64,000 nucleotides of DNA, from assembly GCF_040954645.1 (NCBI RefSeq), contig NC_092809.1:82892389-82956388 (forward strand). The letters are read 5' to 3'. This DNA comes from Diabrotica undecimpunctata. Lineage: Eukaryota; Arthropoda; Insecta; Coleoptera; Chrysomelidae. A model generated the notes under the pieces. That model ran no database searches. It was not told the origin of the DNA and was given only the letters and a program-made list of their open reading frames with translations. A program made the position numbers and the translations under genes. Positions 46,260-57,875 of this stretch are shown here, piece by piece. The stretch's first letter is position 1. Each line of letters opens with the position of its first letter.

Positions 46260-46650
46260 ATGCGTCGCAGAACGTGAAATATTAGCGTAAAATTATATGA
46301 TGGCCATAGACCCTTCTTTAATACCCAGCAAACGACTAGCTTTGTAAAGTTACATAGGAGGGATCTGTGCGAGAAAAAGTCGATCATTCGTTTTAAAACC
46401 CAAAGGGGACCATAAAATATTCAACGTTAAAATGTGATATAATGTAACGGTATGACAAATCTTTTTTCTTCCGCATGTGCATGCCTGTGTACCTATATAA
46501 GGGGAGTCGTGCATAACCTTTAAGTTGATCGTAATACATAACTGCAACAACAAGTATGTTGACGACTTGGGTTAGTATATACAGTGCATTCCGTACGTTT
46601 TTTAAACATGATTAGGAAATTGTTGACTGGAGGCTATTAAAGAAGTTCTT
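46260..46650. other. no gene recognised; TATA-like motif
   Basis: No domain in any frame. TATATAAGGGG at about 46494-46504, in a less AT-rich context, could be a core promoter of an old element, but nothing downstream supports it. Confidence 0.3.
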
Positions 46651-46659
46651 AAAATTTTT

Positions 46660-46800
46660 GCAGGTCAACGCCTTTTCTGTAAATGAAGTGAATATTGTTA
46701 TCCATTTAATTTTTTTCCTCAGTTGAATAATTTCTGCTGGTATTTGGTCTAAGCTTACTTCTTTTCCCCATTAAATCTGTTTCATAGCTAATTCTACTAC
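46660..46800 (-). mobile_element. RTE-like RT N-terminal scrap
   Basis: The minus strand gives ELAMKQI, KEVSLDQIPAEIIQL, resembling the ‘K-x-G-K-A-x-G-P-D-x-I-P-A-E’ block at the start of RTE-like RT domains. Too short and degraded for more. Confidence 0.4.
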
Positions 46801-47029
46801 TTTATAGTGCCCTGTTCACCTGTTTTGGTAGTTTCGGACTATTTCATCTCTTATAACATAAAACAGTTGTTTCAGATATCTTTATCGCGTTTCCTTTTTT
46901 TTATGGATGAATATGCTGCCGTTTTCATCTTCTACTATTTCATATGGAACTACACGATTAACAATTCCAAATCAAGAAAACACAAATAACACTCCGAATT
47001 ATATTATACAACTAATAGTCGAAAAATGA

Positions 47030-47245
47030 AGAGCAAGAGATAGATAATCAGACAATTAAGATCAGCGCTACATGATGCACGCAATGCCACATTTGAACAC
47101 TACATTAGTACATTGTCTAAAGAAGATCATTCACTATGGATAGCAACAAAAACACTTAAAGAGACCTGAACAATACAACCCACCAATTAAGAAAGATGAC
47201 GTTAGTTGAGGAAGATCAGACCAGGAAAAAATGTCAACATCATCA
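47030..47245 (+). mobile_element. jockey-like ORF2 linker fragment
   Basis: Reads IRQLRSALHDARNATFEHY, then DHSLWIATKTLKRPEQYNPP. This matches the linker between the endonuclease and RT of jockey-type ORF2 (…SLWKATK.LKRP…PPI). No adjacent RT remains. Confidence 0.6.
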
Positions 47246-48069
47246 GAATAACAGATAATAATAATCAAGCAATAAAACACTGAAAACTTTTGTTTTTAGC
47301 TGTACGCCCGTGAATGACTTATTATTTTTTAAATAACATTTAATATTGCACTTTTTTATTGTATTTTTTTTATCTTTCAAGATAATTCTTATAGGAATAT
47401 ATTTATTTATAACATAGGGTCTTATTACGGCTTTAAGATTATACGACCTAAATCTATTTTGTACCGCACCGCTAATTGAGAATTATGTTTGTAATGCGAT
47501 AAGAGGTCCGGATATACGAGACACCAGTGACTCATGCCGCACTGATAAAAATCCGACAGGAATCTGCATTTATATAAAAAAATAGATTAATTTGTTTTGT
47601 GTATTAATTTAGTTTAGGTCTAACAAGAGTTGCAGTAAAAGATTTTTCTAAATATAGAATGTAAACCATATTTCCAATGCTTTGTGAAAGAGAACCAGTT
47701 TATAATATTCCGGACGACGTAATAAAACCTTATTTTAGAATATTGCTCGATGAATTAAAATCATTGTTCAATACAATACACGAATTATTCATGTGCAGAT
47801 GTTTTACTATAAAAACCAAAATATCAATTAAAAAAGTTGCAACCAGTTACTCACGATGAAACTTAACCCCATTATTGATTTTACAAGTGATAAAATGGGT
47901 CGACAAAAGACCAGTTTTAATCCTTACAACATTTAAACATAATAGTTGTATCTTGGTTTAATCAAATGAAAAGAAAAATTATACACAAGCACTAAAACCA
48001 CAAACTAATATCGATTATAACTTGGTGAAAAAGAGTGTTGACAGTAGAATTAATATTTAATACCGCATT

Positions 48070-48400
48070 TAATACCGCAGTAGTCAATGCTTAGTTGCTA
48101 AATAATAGAAAACGTAAAAAAAGCGACAGCCTATCCTTGAGTTCAGACTGGAGTTCGCGAAGGCATTTGCAAATAAAGAAATGTTGTAACCCTCACGACC
48201 AGTTACACCCAAAAATACCATCTCAGGCAAAGCGATGTAGATAATACAAAAAGAAGAAAGTGTACAAGATGTAACAAAATTTTAAGAAGAAGCATGACTA
48301 GTAGAAAGGACGATAGAAAAGTTAAAAAAGTTAAGACATACTCTGAAGAATGTGATGGCAAAACTGGAATATGTCTAGTGTGCTTCAATGAAGCACATTA
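48070..48400 (+). pseudogene. piggyBac-like transposase C-terminal relic
   Basis: RRKCTRCNKILRRSMTSRKD followed by KTYSEECDGKTGICLVCFNEAH matches the cysteine-rich C-terminal domain of piggyBac transposases (C..C … C..C….C…C). Upstream, LEFRLEFAKAF resembles the end of the DDE domain. It lies immediately before a piggyBac N-terminal relic on the same strand, so domain order is reversed across the pair. Confidence 0.6.
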
Positions 48401-48549
48401 AAAAACAATTTTACTTATACAGGAACTATTATTGAGTAAAAACGTCTTGTACCTCAAGTGGCCTTATAGTATTGGAAGTCGTAAGTTGATAGTTTCTAGT
48501 AGAACGTTTTTATTGTTAATTACCTCCGTAAAAGTGAGTTATAGTATTT

Positions 48550-48895
48550 ATAAAAAGATGGATGTAAATAATATGCCTTCGACATCTAAAAAAGCTAGAT
48601 GTGAACATAAACGTAGATTGACCACTGCTGAATTACAATCATTGTTAGAAGCATCTGGCGAGGACGATGTAGATTAAATGAATGGTGGAAGTGACTCTGA
48701 TGGGCTCTGACAAAATATTTGCACAAAGTCGTTCAGAAAAATCGAGGATTGCGTTTTGGAAAGAGACAACACAAACAGAATTTAAGACTTTTCTCGGACT
48801 TATGTTCCATATGGGGACAATTAAGATGAACCGTCTGAATGAATACTGGAAAAGTATGGGTAACTTCTATAATAGTGTTGACTAGATAATTGCTC
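48550..48895 (+). pseudogene. piggyBac-like transposase N-terminal relic
   Basis: MDVNNMPSTSKKARCEHKRR and then, in another frame, FWKETTQTEFKTFLGLMFHM plus RLNEYWKS correspond to the N-terminal tail and the first conserved block (W…E…FLGL…MG…P…YW) of piggyBac transposases. A stop and frameshift separate the two parts, and the catalytic domain is absent. It is a different lineage from the 15-kb element. Confidence 0.6.
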
Positions 48896-48899
48896 ATAG

Positions 48900-49790
48900 C
48901 CCATATTAAGAAATAAGGGAATAGACAATCCTCACTTGTCAAAGAAACTAAAAAAACGTGAAGTGGTCTAAAGACTAAAAAGTCCCATATTCAAACTGGT
49001 TTTTATTAAGAAATTTAATAATATGTTAAAGTTTTTTTAATATACCCTAAAACTGAAAGCGCAAAGAATCGATTGCAAGTTACAAAATACTTGTAGAGTC
49101 ATACTGTTTGGACAAGTACGGTTGTTTAAATAATCGCTTTCTGTCATAAACAAATTCAATAAATTGTAAAATATTTTTTGATCTGCTTGATATTTAGCAC
49201 ACTTTAATAACTGATCAATTGCCATAATTTCAAGTAGGCTTTATTACCTGTCGTTAGGCAAAAAACAAAGGTATTAACATTTATAAATTACTACAAACAT
49301 AATATCTTACGAGTTTACGGTTTTTTGAAATTAAATTAATTATTTATGTATTTAAATTTGGTATTTCTCTACATAAAAACCTTTTTATGGTCTAAAACTT
49401 TTATTTGAATTATTTTTCTTTAGAATGTATACAAAACGTTTTATAAGCAAACAATTTTTTTTGCCTTTTAAGACTGTTTAAAAAAACAAAGCAAAATTAA
49501 CTGTACTTCTTTACGAATTTTTCGTCAGCTACCCCTTATACTATTTAGAATTTAAATTTCTGTATAAGATTTTTTTAAACTATTTAGCGAGGTTCCTTTC
49601 TTATGGCATGGTCAAAGTCAAATATTATTTTTTTATGTGATTAAGCCACAATTATTGGTCGTTATTGAGATGAAAATTACATTTTTAATTAACTAATATT
49701 TAACGTTTTGATTTCCACTATTATTTTACAATAACTTTGTTTATTGTACAAATTATGTAAACATGTGTATACACATTTTGTACAAAAAAA
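48900..49790. other. no gene recognised
   Basis: AT-rich, with no domain; the 62-codon minus frame at 49037-49225 has no recognisable feature. Confidence 0.4.
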
Positions 49791-49794
49791 AACG

Positions 49795-49890
49795 TTTTTT
49801 GAGAACGATTTCCGGGATGGAAATCAAAATTTCAAACATTTACACGATCACAACCAATAATTAAGGCCTTAATCCCATAAAACCATAATA
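49795..49890 (+). repeat. hairpin-GAAA repeat tail, copy 3
   Basis: TTGAGAACGATTTCCGGGATGGAAATCAAAATTTC… then ATCACAACC and TTAATCCCATAA correspond to the repeats at 1583-1680 and 2760-2841. Confidence 0.5.
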
Positions 49891-50364
49891 TTTATCTCAA
49901 ACTATTCATCGATAGCTTCGACTAAACAGGTTGTAAATTGAAATTTATGTAAAATATTCCCCTACACGATTCTCTGGCAAAAATATCTAGGTTGAATAAA
50001 TATATCATCTAAACGAAGAAAAAAACCCGTTGAGACTGCAACTTGTGAGCAGGTAGTTTCAATGTCGTTATTCGAACTTGACCCAAAGCGATCGATATTT
50101 AGGTATCTAAAATATTATTTTAAGGATTAATACCGGCAACATCTATTGGCTCTAAAATGATGCAAAATACAGTGATTTTACCGCTCGATGTTAAAACGTA
50201 GGTATAACGTAAAAAATTAAATATATAAAAAAAAATCGGAATATTGAAAAACCGACAACAGTGCCAAGCCTAAACGAACATACACAATTTATAAATAGAA
50301 AATGATAGCAGTTCTTGGTGATGCTAAATTACTGCAACGTGAAAAGAGTTTAAAAGGATAGCAG

Positions 50365-50368
<4 letters not shown>

Positions 50369-50430
<62 letters not shown>
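50369..50430. repeat. (TA)n tract
   Basis: About 31 TA dinucleotides between GATAGCAGGATG on the left and the truncated 5' end of an RTE-like LINE on the right. Confidence 0.95.
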
Positions 50431-50433
<3 letters not shown>

Positions 50434-53155
50434 CAACAGCGGGGGAGAAAATAGAATGTTAGGCACAGGCTTTGTGGTAAATAAAAAGCTGAAAGATCTA
50501 ATCGTTGACTTCAAACCAATTTCAGAGAGAATATGTGTATTAAGAATAAGAGGAAAATACCAAAAAATAACATTTATAAATATACATGCACCGACTGAAG
50601 ACAAAAGTATAGAAATAAAGGAAGACTTTTATAATCAAATAGATACAATATTCGAAAATATCCCCAAATACGATGTAAAAATAGTGCTAGGTGATAGTAA
50701 TGCAAAAATAGGAAAAGAAGAAATATATGTACCCACCATAGGAAAATACAGCTTGCATGAAACAACGAACGAAAATGGTCACTTCCTAATTGATTTCGCG
50801 AAAGAAATAAATATTATCATTATGAGCACGTACTTCCAACACAAAAGAATACACCAAGGAACGTGGAGATCACCGGATGGGAAAACCATAAACCAAATTG
50901 ATCATGTGCTTGTCGAAAAAGATATGCAAAAATGTATAAAGAACATAAGAACATACAGAGGTCCACATGCAGATTCAGATCACTTTATAGTTGGAATACA
51001 AATGAAACAACTTATTCCAGTGCTTAGAAACCAGCGAAAGAAAAAGTATAAAGCAACTAAACCTGTGAGACTACTGACAGAAGAGGAACAAAATAAATAT
51101 GAAAGAATAGTCAGTAGAGGATTAGATAATATTGCAGAAAGTGGGGATATTGAACAAACATGGATGCAAATAAAAGTATGTATGACCAAAGCAGCTCAGT
51201 CCAGTAATTGAAATATAAAACACGAATACAAAGAATGGTTCGACGATGAATGTAAAATGGAACTAGATGAACGAAATAAATTAAGAATGAAAATGATGCA
51301 AGAAAAAACAACAGAGATAGAGAGAAAATACAATGAACAAAGGAAAAGAGCCAAAAGAATAATAAGATCTAAGAAAAGAAAATACAATGAAGATAAATTA
51401 AAATGTATAGAACAGAGCTATAAAAATAGAGAAATTAGAAACTTATATCAAGGGGTGAAAAATGAGAAAAAGGGGTACCAAGGAAAACCTGTACACTACA
51501 AAAACAAAAGTAGAAGAAATTTAGTAAGTGACGAAGAAATATTGAGCAGATGGAAAGAATACTTTGAAGAACTTTTAAATGAAATTCCCACAACAGAATA
51601 TGAAGAGGAAGAATAAGTGAAGGAAAATGTCGATCAAGAACGAACAGAGGAAAGACCGCCTAACGAAAAAAAAATAAAAGAAATAATAGAGAAAATAAAG
51701 AATAATAAGAGCCCAGGAAGAGATGAAGTAACAGCTGAAATGTTTAAATATGGAGGACCAGTACTAATTAAGCATTTGGAAAAGTTGCTAAAAGACATAT
51801 GGGAACAAGAAAAATTACCGAAGGAATGGACCGAAGCAACGCTGTGCCCTTTTCACAAAAAAGGCGACAAAAGTTTATGCCACAATTACAGGGGAATGGT
51901 CCTACTAAATGTTGCATATAAAATACTTGCAGTATATACAAAAGATAAGCTATCTCAAAATATAGATAATGACATAGGGGAATATCAATGTGGATTCAGA
52001 AGAGGGAGCAGCACAGTGGATCAAATTTTCCTACTGCGCGAAATACAAGCAGAAAGCTACGAATATGGGAAACCTACTATGGCCCTATTCATCGACTTTA
52101 AACAAGCGTTCCATAGGATAAAACGCAAAGAAATATACAAAGCACTACGTGAAATGGGAATTAGTGAAAAACTGATAAGAATGGTAAAAGTGACACTCCG
52201 AAAAACAGAGAATAGGGTTAAAATAAATGGCGAGGAAACAGATAAGTTTGAGGTCAGTGAGGGGGTGCGACAAGGAGACCCACTGTCATCGCTGTTGTTG
52301 AGTATCGTCCTCGAAGTTACCATCAGAGAAGCTGGAATCAACAGGTCAGGACTTATATATCAAAGAAAACACCAATGCTTAGCATTCGCTGACGACATTG
52401 TACTGATAGCCAGAAGTAAGCAAGAATTAAAAGAAATAATAAAAAGATTAGAAATAAAAGCGAGAAAGAAAGGGATGTACATAAATGAAGAAAAGACCAA
52501 ATATATGGAATGGACAGAAAGAGATTACCTACAAGAACAATACCTGACAGTAATAACAGATAAAAAAACATATAAATTCAAAGAAGTAGAAATATTCCAG
52601 TATTTAGGAGCGACATTCACGAGAAGACCAAATATGAAGGAAGAAATCCAAGCGAGAATTATGGCCGGTAACCGTTGTATTTTTGCATTAAACAATTTAT
52701 TAAGAAGCAAAAACATATCTAGAAGGGCTAAGATATGAATATATAAGACAGTAATAAGACCTATTGTATTATGTGCCAGTGAAACATGGACAATGAACAA
52801 ATCCGAGCAAGTCTTGCTGCAAGTCTGGGAAAGAAAAGTCCTCAGGAAAATATTTGGAGGTAAATTATGGAATGGTATATGGATAAAAAGACCAAATATG
52901 GAATTAGAGGAGATGTATGGAGAACCGAATATCGTAGGGATCATAAAGTCACAAAGACTGAGATGGTTGGGACACATCCAAAGGATGGAAAACACGAGAC
53001 TGCCAAAAAGAATGCTAATGGGAGAAATAGGAGGGAAAAGGAAGAAAGGCAGACCGAAAACCAGGTGGAAGAAGGATGTTGAAAAAGACATAGAAAAACT
53101 TAAAATACCAAACTGGAAAAATAAAGCAACAAACAGAAAATTCAGGTTCAATTGA
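50431..53155 (+). pseudogene. RTE-like LINE polyprotein (endonuclease + RT), three nonsense codons
   Basis: A single frame runs from about 50433 to TGA 53153 with only three stops, TGA 51209, TAA 51614 and TGA 52736, and no frameshift. Domains in order are: apurinic-type endonuclease (GDSNAKIG, TWRSPDGKTINQIDHVLV, ADSDHFIVG; the N-terminal part is cut off by the TA tract); a lysine-rich linker; RT with KSPGRDEVTAEMF, HNYRGMVLLNVAYK, CGFRRGSSTVDQ, LFIDFKQAF, VRQGDPLSS and the AFADDIVL core; then the C-terminal domain (LRWLGHIQRM, KKGRPKTRW). The element would copy itself by target-primed reverse transcription. It is 5'-truncated and its protein is no longer made, but it is the best preserved LINE frame in the window. 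Confidence 0.85.
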
Positions 53156-53590
53156 GCTCCGTGGTCAAGTGGATACCGATATACGGAGCTTACTTGACCA
53201 TTCCATAATATTGGTTCTGTCGATTCATCAACATGTAGAGTTTAGTAATTTATAAAAAATTTTTGGAGTCCGTAAATATCCCTGTATCATAAATGTATAT
53301 CGTTTAGTTCACGTGTATATATTATAGAGGTCGTTCAGATCTTCTTCAATGTATATTTGAACCATACGTTTATCGGTTTAAATAAGCTCTGAGAGTTTGG
53401 CAACTGTGCGATTATACCGTATATTTTCAACATATACCCTGAACGGTTCATATGGGCTCCTTATTTTTATCTACTGTTCGTAGACAGTGTAATGTCATAC
53501 GCATTACACTGAGTAACAGAGGATATCTTATTACCTGGTATAACTACGTACTAAAAGGTAACTGGTTCTTTAAAAACAGGTATATAGATA
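53145..53590 (-). mobile_element. jockey-like LINE copy D, first part
   Basis: Almost identical to 11022-11475 of copy A (ATTCAGGTTCAATTGAGCTC, CATATACCCTGAACGGTTCA, …AAAAACAGGTATATAGATA). It lacks the terminal 33 bp (CTACGGC…GTTAAA) and the TA tail seen in A and B, because the RTE-like LINE abuts it at 53145. It resumes at 57598 after an RTE insertion. Confidence 0.75.
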
Positions 53591-54187
53591 CATGTATATA
53601 GTACTGGAATCGACTAAAAGATTGTCTACTGGAACCCTGTAAAGAAATACTAAAGACTTCCGCAAGGAGAAAAGAGGAATGGATGAATGACGAGATACTC
53701 AATATGATGGAAAAACGGAGACAATTTAAAAGACAAGGATAACAATAAATACAGAGAGATAAACCACGAGATTAGGAAGACGATAAAGCAGGCAAAAGAA
53801 AAATACTTTGAAGAGCAATGCAAAGAGATCAAAGACCTTCAAAATAAATATGATCTGTTTAACCTACACAAGAAAGTCAAAGAACTGGCAGGACTAAGAA
53901 AACAAAATCCCACTTGTGCAATTCTGGATAGACACGGTAATGCTATAACACATACGGACGAGAAAGTACAAAGATGGACCGAATATATCGACGAATTGTT
54001 CGATGATGAAAGAGGAGATCTGGAGCACATAGAACTTACTTACGTCTTACCAAAGAGTGGTTAACATCTATTTTTATTTATCTCCCTAAAAAGAAAAACG
54101 CAAGAGAATGCAGCGATTACCGCACCATTAGCTTAATGTCTCATATGCTAAAGTTACTACTTAAAGTCATCCATAACCGAATATATC

Positions 54188-54200
54188 ACAAACTGGACAT
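54188..54200. repeat. target-site duplication of inner RTE, left (13 bp)
   Basis: ACAAACTGGACAT, repeated exactly at 56376-56388. It brackets the inverted RTE copy 54201-56375. Confidence 0.9.
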
Positions 54201-56375
54201 TCTTCTTCTTCTTCTGGTTCCTATCCGTTTCGGATGTTGGAAATCATATTTACAATCATGACCTTGCTCGCTGCGGCTCGAAACAGCTCCGTTGAGGTTT
54301 TCTTAAACCATGTTCTTAAATTCCGCAGCCATGATATTCTCCTTCTACCGGGTTCTCGCTTACCTTTGACTTTACCTTGCAATATAGACTGCAGCAGGGA
54401 GTAACGGTGCTGATTTCTCATAACGTGTCCCAGATATTGCAATTTTATGCGTTTGATCGTAAACACAATCTCTGGTTCCTTCTTCATTTTTTCTAGAACT
54501 TCCTTGTTCGTGATCCTTGCTGTCCATGATATTCTCAGCATTCTTCTATAAAGCCACATCTCAAATGCTTCAAGTTTTTTAATAGTGGTGTCTGTAAGCG
54601 TCCACGCCTCCGCCCCGTACAACAACACAGAGAAAACATAGCATCTCAAATGTCTCATTTTTGTATCCAGGGATATGTTGTGACTTTTGAAGATGGCGCT
54701 CATTTTGTTAAAGACCGTTCTTGCCTTTCCTATGCGGCACTTTATTTCCTGTACATTGCTCCACTGTTCGTTTATAATAGTTCCCAGGTAGCAATACTGT
54801 TTTACTCGCTCTATCTGCGTCCCATTAATGTATAGATGAGCCCCATTTATATTCTCCTTGCTGACAATCATTTGTTTGGTTTTGTGGGTATTAATGTTTA
54901 GTCCGTACTGTTGACCGTACTCGTTTATTCTGTCCATTAGCCTCTGAAGTCCCTCTAAACTATCTGCTATCACCATGGTGTCGTCGGCATATCTAACATT
55001 GTTTACTCTTTCACCATTTAGAAGGATGCCTTCGTCTATTCCGTAAAGAGCCTCGTTAAAAATTTTTTCTGAGTACATATTAAATATCAACGGCGATAGA
55101 ATACATCCCTGTCTAACTCTGCGTAGTAGTTTTATGTGATCTGTTTCTTCTCCGTTAATTTTCATGTATGCGGTCTGATTCCAGTATAGTTCTGAAATTA
55201 TTCTGAGGTCTTTGTCATCCAGGTCTGCTTCTTTTAAAATGTTTATCATCTTTTGATGTTGAACTCTGTCAAATGCCTTTTCATAGTCGATCAAGCACGC
55301 GTATACGTCGCAGTTAACGTCCCTGCATCTTTGAATCAGTACCTGTACTCCGAAAAGTGCCTCTCTGGTACCCACTGCGTTAATGAAGCCGAACTGTCTG
55401 TCTGATATTTGTTCCTCACACTTCTTATAAATTCTTCCATGGATGACTCTAAGAAACAGTTTCAACATGTGGCTCATTAGGCTGATTGTTCGATATTCTT
55501 CGCACTTTTTAGCCCCCTGTTTTTTAGGTATCGCTATGAATTCTGATTCTAGCCATTTATCAGGGATGATTCCTGTATTGTATATTTTATTGAAGACAGC
55601 CGTGATCCAATTTATTCCTTCGTCCTCCAAGAGTTTTTAAAATTCAGCTTCGATATTATCAGGCCCTACAGCTTTTCTGCTTTTCATCCGTTTTATTGCT
55701 TCTTCTACCTCGGATTTAAGTATGTCCGGGCCCGTCATCCTCTCTGAAAATGGATGCCTATAATCCGTTCTTTGATCTTGAAAAAGTGTCTCCAAATATA
55801 TTCTCCATTTGTCCTTCATCTCTTGGGTGTCAATGATTAATTTTCCATTGGTGTCTATGAGTTTCATTTGTGTTCTCTTTTTAAAAGTACCCGATATTTC
55901 TTTTACCTTTTTGTGTACATTAAAATTGTCATGATTGGCTTGTAGTCTTTCTATTTCTTTACATTTCTCTACAGCTTCTTTTTCTTTAGCTTCTCTTATT
56001 TTTCTTCTGATGTAAGCCTGCATTTTTTTGTATTCATCTTTATTTCCTTTAATTAACCTTCTGCGTTCCAAAGTGAAGGATTTCTGGAGTCATCCAAGAT
56101 TTCTTATTTGTTTCTTTGTTTGGTTTTAGCAGATCTTGTTTAGTTTTCTTAATTATTTCTTCGAATTGATTGATATCTCGTTGGATGTTATTTTCTTCTT
56201 TTAGTTGCTTAACTTGATTGTTAATATATTCCCCCACTTGCTTTTTAACTTCCGGATGTTGCAGGGCTGTCATGTCGTAGTTAGGTCTAGACTTTTTCTT
56301 TATTGTCTTCAGTCTCACATCCATGACTCCCACTAAAGGTATGTGGTCAGATTCAATGTCCGCTCCTGGATATAG
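54201..56375 (-). mobile_element. inner RTE-like LINE (minus), 5'-truncated
   Basis: 2175 bp inserted in opposite orientation into the outer RTE copy, with exact 13-bp duplications. The 3' end (low coordinate) is a (GAA)n tail, seen on the plus strand as TCTTCTTCTTCTTC. The 5' end is truncated inside the endonuclease domain (the GADIESDH block near 56335-56375). The inner and outer copies belong to related subfamilies sharing the tail type. Confidence 0.9.
54221..56333 (-). pseudogene. RTE-like reverse transcriptase of the inner copy
   Basis: The longest frame (55630 to 54221, 469 codons) contains the RT from INWITAVFNKIY through KKCEEYRTISLMSHMLK, QFGFINAVGTREALF, LIDYEKAFDRVQHQKM, VRQGCILSPLIFNMYSE and the NVRYADDTMVIAD catalytic core. 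The C-terminal domain follows (LLYGAEAWTLTDTTIKKLEA, FEMWLYRRMLRISW, GRRRISWLRNLRTWF). Upstream, a TAA at 55637-55639 separates it from the in-frame segment 56071-55640 (RRKIREAKEKEAVEKCKEIE; KAVGPDNIEAEF). One frameshift near 56050-56070 joins the linker segment 56333-56049. It thus carries one nonsense codon, one frameshift and a 5' truncation; the catalytic aspartates are intact. Confidence 0.9.
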
Positions 56376-56388
56376 ACAAACTGGACAT

Positions 56389-57590
56389 AGACGTTAATAA
56401 TACACAATTTGGTTTTCGCAAAGACCCAGGAACACGTGAAGCTCTTTTTTCACTTAATATACTAATAGAAAGATGACTGGACGTCAATCAAGATATATAC
56501 GCATGTTTTATTGACTATAATAAAGCATTCGATAAAATACGACATAAACAATTAATGAATGTCCTGAAATCAAAGAAAATTTACTACAATGACCTCAGGA
56601 TCATATCAAATTTATACTATAAACAGCGAGCAAAAGTACGTGTTAACGAACAGCTGTCAGAAGAAATTGAAATTAGATGTGGAGTAAGACAGGGATGCGT
56701 ATTGTCGTCAATTCTTTTTAATGCCTACTCCGAAGAGGTCCTGAAAAAAGCTCTTGAGGGTGAAACAGCTGGAATAAAGGTAAATGGAGTTCCCATTAAC
56801 AACATTAGATATGCGGACGACACTGTGATCTTAGCCGAAAACATTGAAGATCTTCAGAGACTGGTGACCAGAATAGCAGAGTATGGAAAAGAGTATGGTC
56901 TAACAATGAATGTCAAGAAGACGAAATTTATGAGAATATCGAAAACTCAAAGAAATAACGAGGGTCTTCTAATAAACGGAACCAACTTCGAACAAGTGGA
57001 CAAATATGCATACCTGGGAACAATGATTAACTCCATAAATGATTACAATCAGGAGATCAAAATAAGAATAGAAAAGGCTAGAGCAAATTTCAACAAAATG
57101 AGAAGAGTGCTATGTACCAGGGATTTAAAACTGGAACTAAGAGTTAGGTTGGCGGGGTGCTATGTTTTTTCGACTTTATTTGATGGAATGGAATCTTGGA
57201 CCTTGAATGCGACATCAATGAAAAAACTGGAATCATTTGAGCTGTGAGTGTACAGAAGAATTCTGAAAATATCATGGACAGAACACGTCACAAACAAAGA
57301 GGTTCTGGGAATGATGAACAAAGAAATTGAAATTTTAAATACAATAAAAACAAGAAAATTAGAATATCTCGGATATATTACACGTGGAGAGAAATACACC
57401 TTGCTCCAACTGATTATGTAGGGAAAGATCCAAGGAAAGAGAGGCATAGGGAGGCGTAGAATGTCATGGCTGCGCAACCTGAGAGAGTGGTACGGATGTA
57501 CATCAAATGAACTTTTCAGAGCAGCCGTCTCAAAAGTCCGAATAGCTATGATGATTGCCGACCTCCGCCACGAAGATGGCACTTGAAGAA
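56389..57590 (+). pseudogene. RTE-like reverse transcriptase of the outer copy (3' part)
   Basis: Continues the outer element after the inner insertion: NNTQFGFRKDPGTREALFSL, IDYNKAFDKIRHKQLMNVLK, CGVRQGCVLSSILFNAYSEE and NNIRYADDTVILAE, then the C-terminal ESWTLNATSMKKLESFEL. A TGA at 57245-57247 interrupts, and after it the same frame gives VYRRILKISWTEHVTNKEV. Further nonsense codons follow, at TAG 57418 and a late TGA. The Asp triad (IDY…, YADD) is intact. The TSD of the inner element falls just before the QFGF block. Confidence 0.85.
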
Positions 57591-57597
57591 GAAGAAG

Positions 57598-57850
57598 ATA
57601 TAGATATAAAAGGATTTGGGCTTATTATTTAATGGAATGTTCGCTTGCATAGGAAATTTTACTTTTTCTGCATTTTTAAAAATGTTGTTTTTTTATTTAA
57701 TATAATTTTATTAGTTCAATGCCGAACTCGATGTTTTTTTTAATTACAGAAATTTCGTAATATATTTTGTTTACGTGAGTATGCCTTTATACGTTTTATG
57801 TAAGCATCCGATTAATAAAAACTACTTTTATTTCATCCAATCTTAAATAT
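57598..57850 (-). mobile_element. jockey-like LINE copy D, second part
   Basis: Continues copy D from ATATAGATATAAAAGGATTTGG to TTTATTTCATCCAATCTT, corresponding to 11462-11720 of copy A. Homology stops about 25 bp before the BEL 5' LTR; the intervening bases are a variant or unrelated. Confidence 0.7.
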
Positions 57851-57875
57851 CTAAATAAATATGGTTAAGAACTAC

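Larger units (their letters stand above)
53591..57597 (+). mobile_element. RTE-like LINE inserted in copy D, itself split by a second RTE
   Basis: Bounded by the 9-bp duplication ATATAGATA (53582-53590 and 57598-57606). The outer element consists of 53591-54200 plus 56389-57597, is 5'-truncated, and ends in a (GAA)n-type tail (ACTTGAAGAAGAAGAAG). Its coding remnants are the linker (53720-54060: REINHEIRKTIKQAKEKYFE, FNLHKKVKELAGLR), an RT start with an internal deletion, and the main RT/C-terminal frame on the far side of the inner insertion. Confidence 0.85.

Noticed and set aside
50350..50604. Frames rich in alternating Ile-Tyr across the TA tracts (also 38546-38878 minus)
   Set aside because: They are translations of (TA)n microsatellites joined to neighbouring sequence, not genes.
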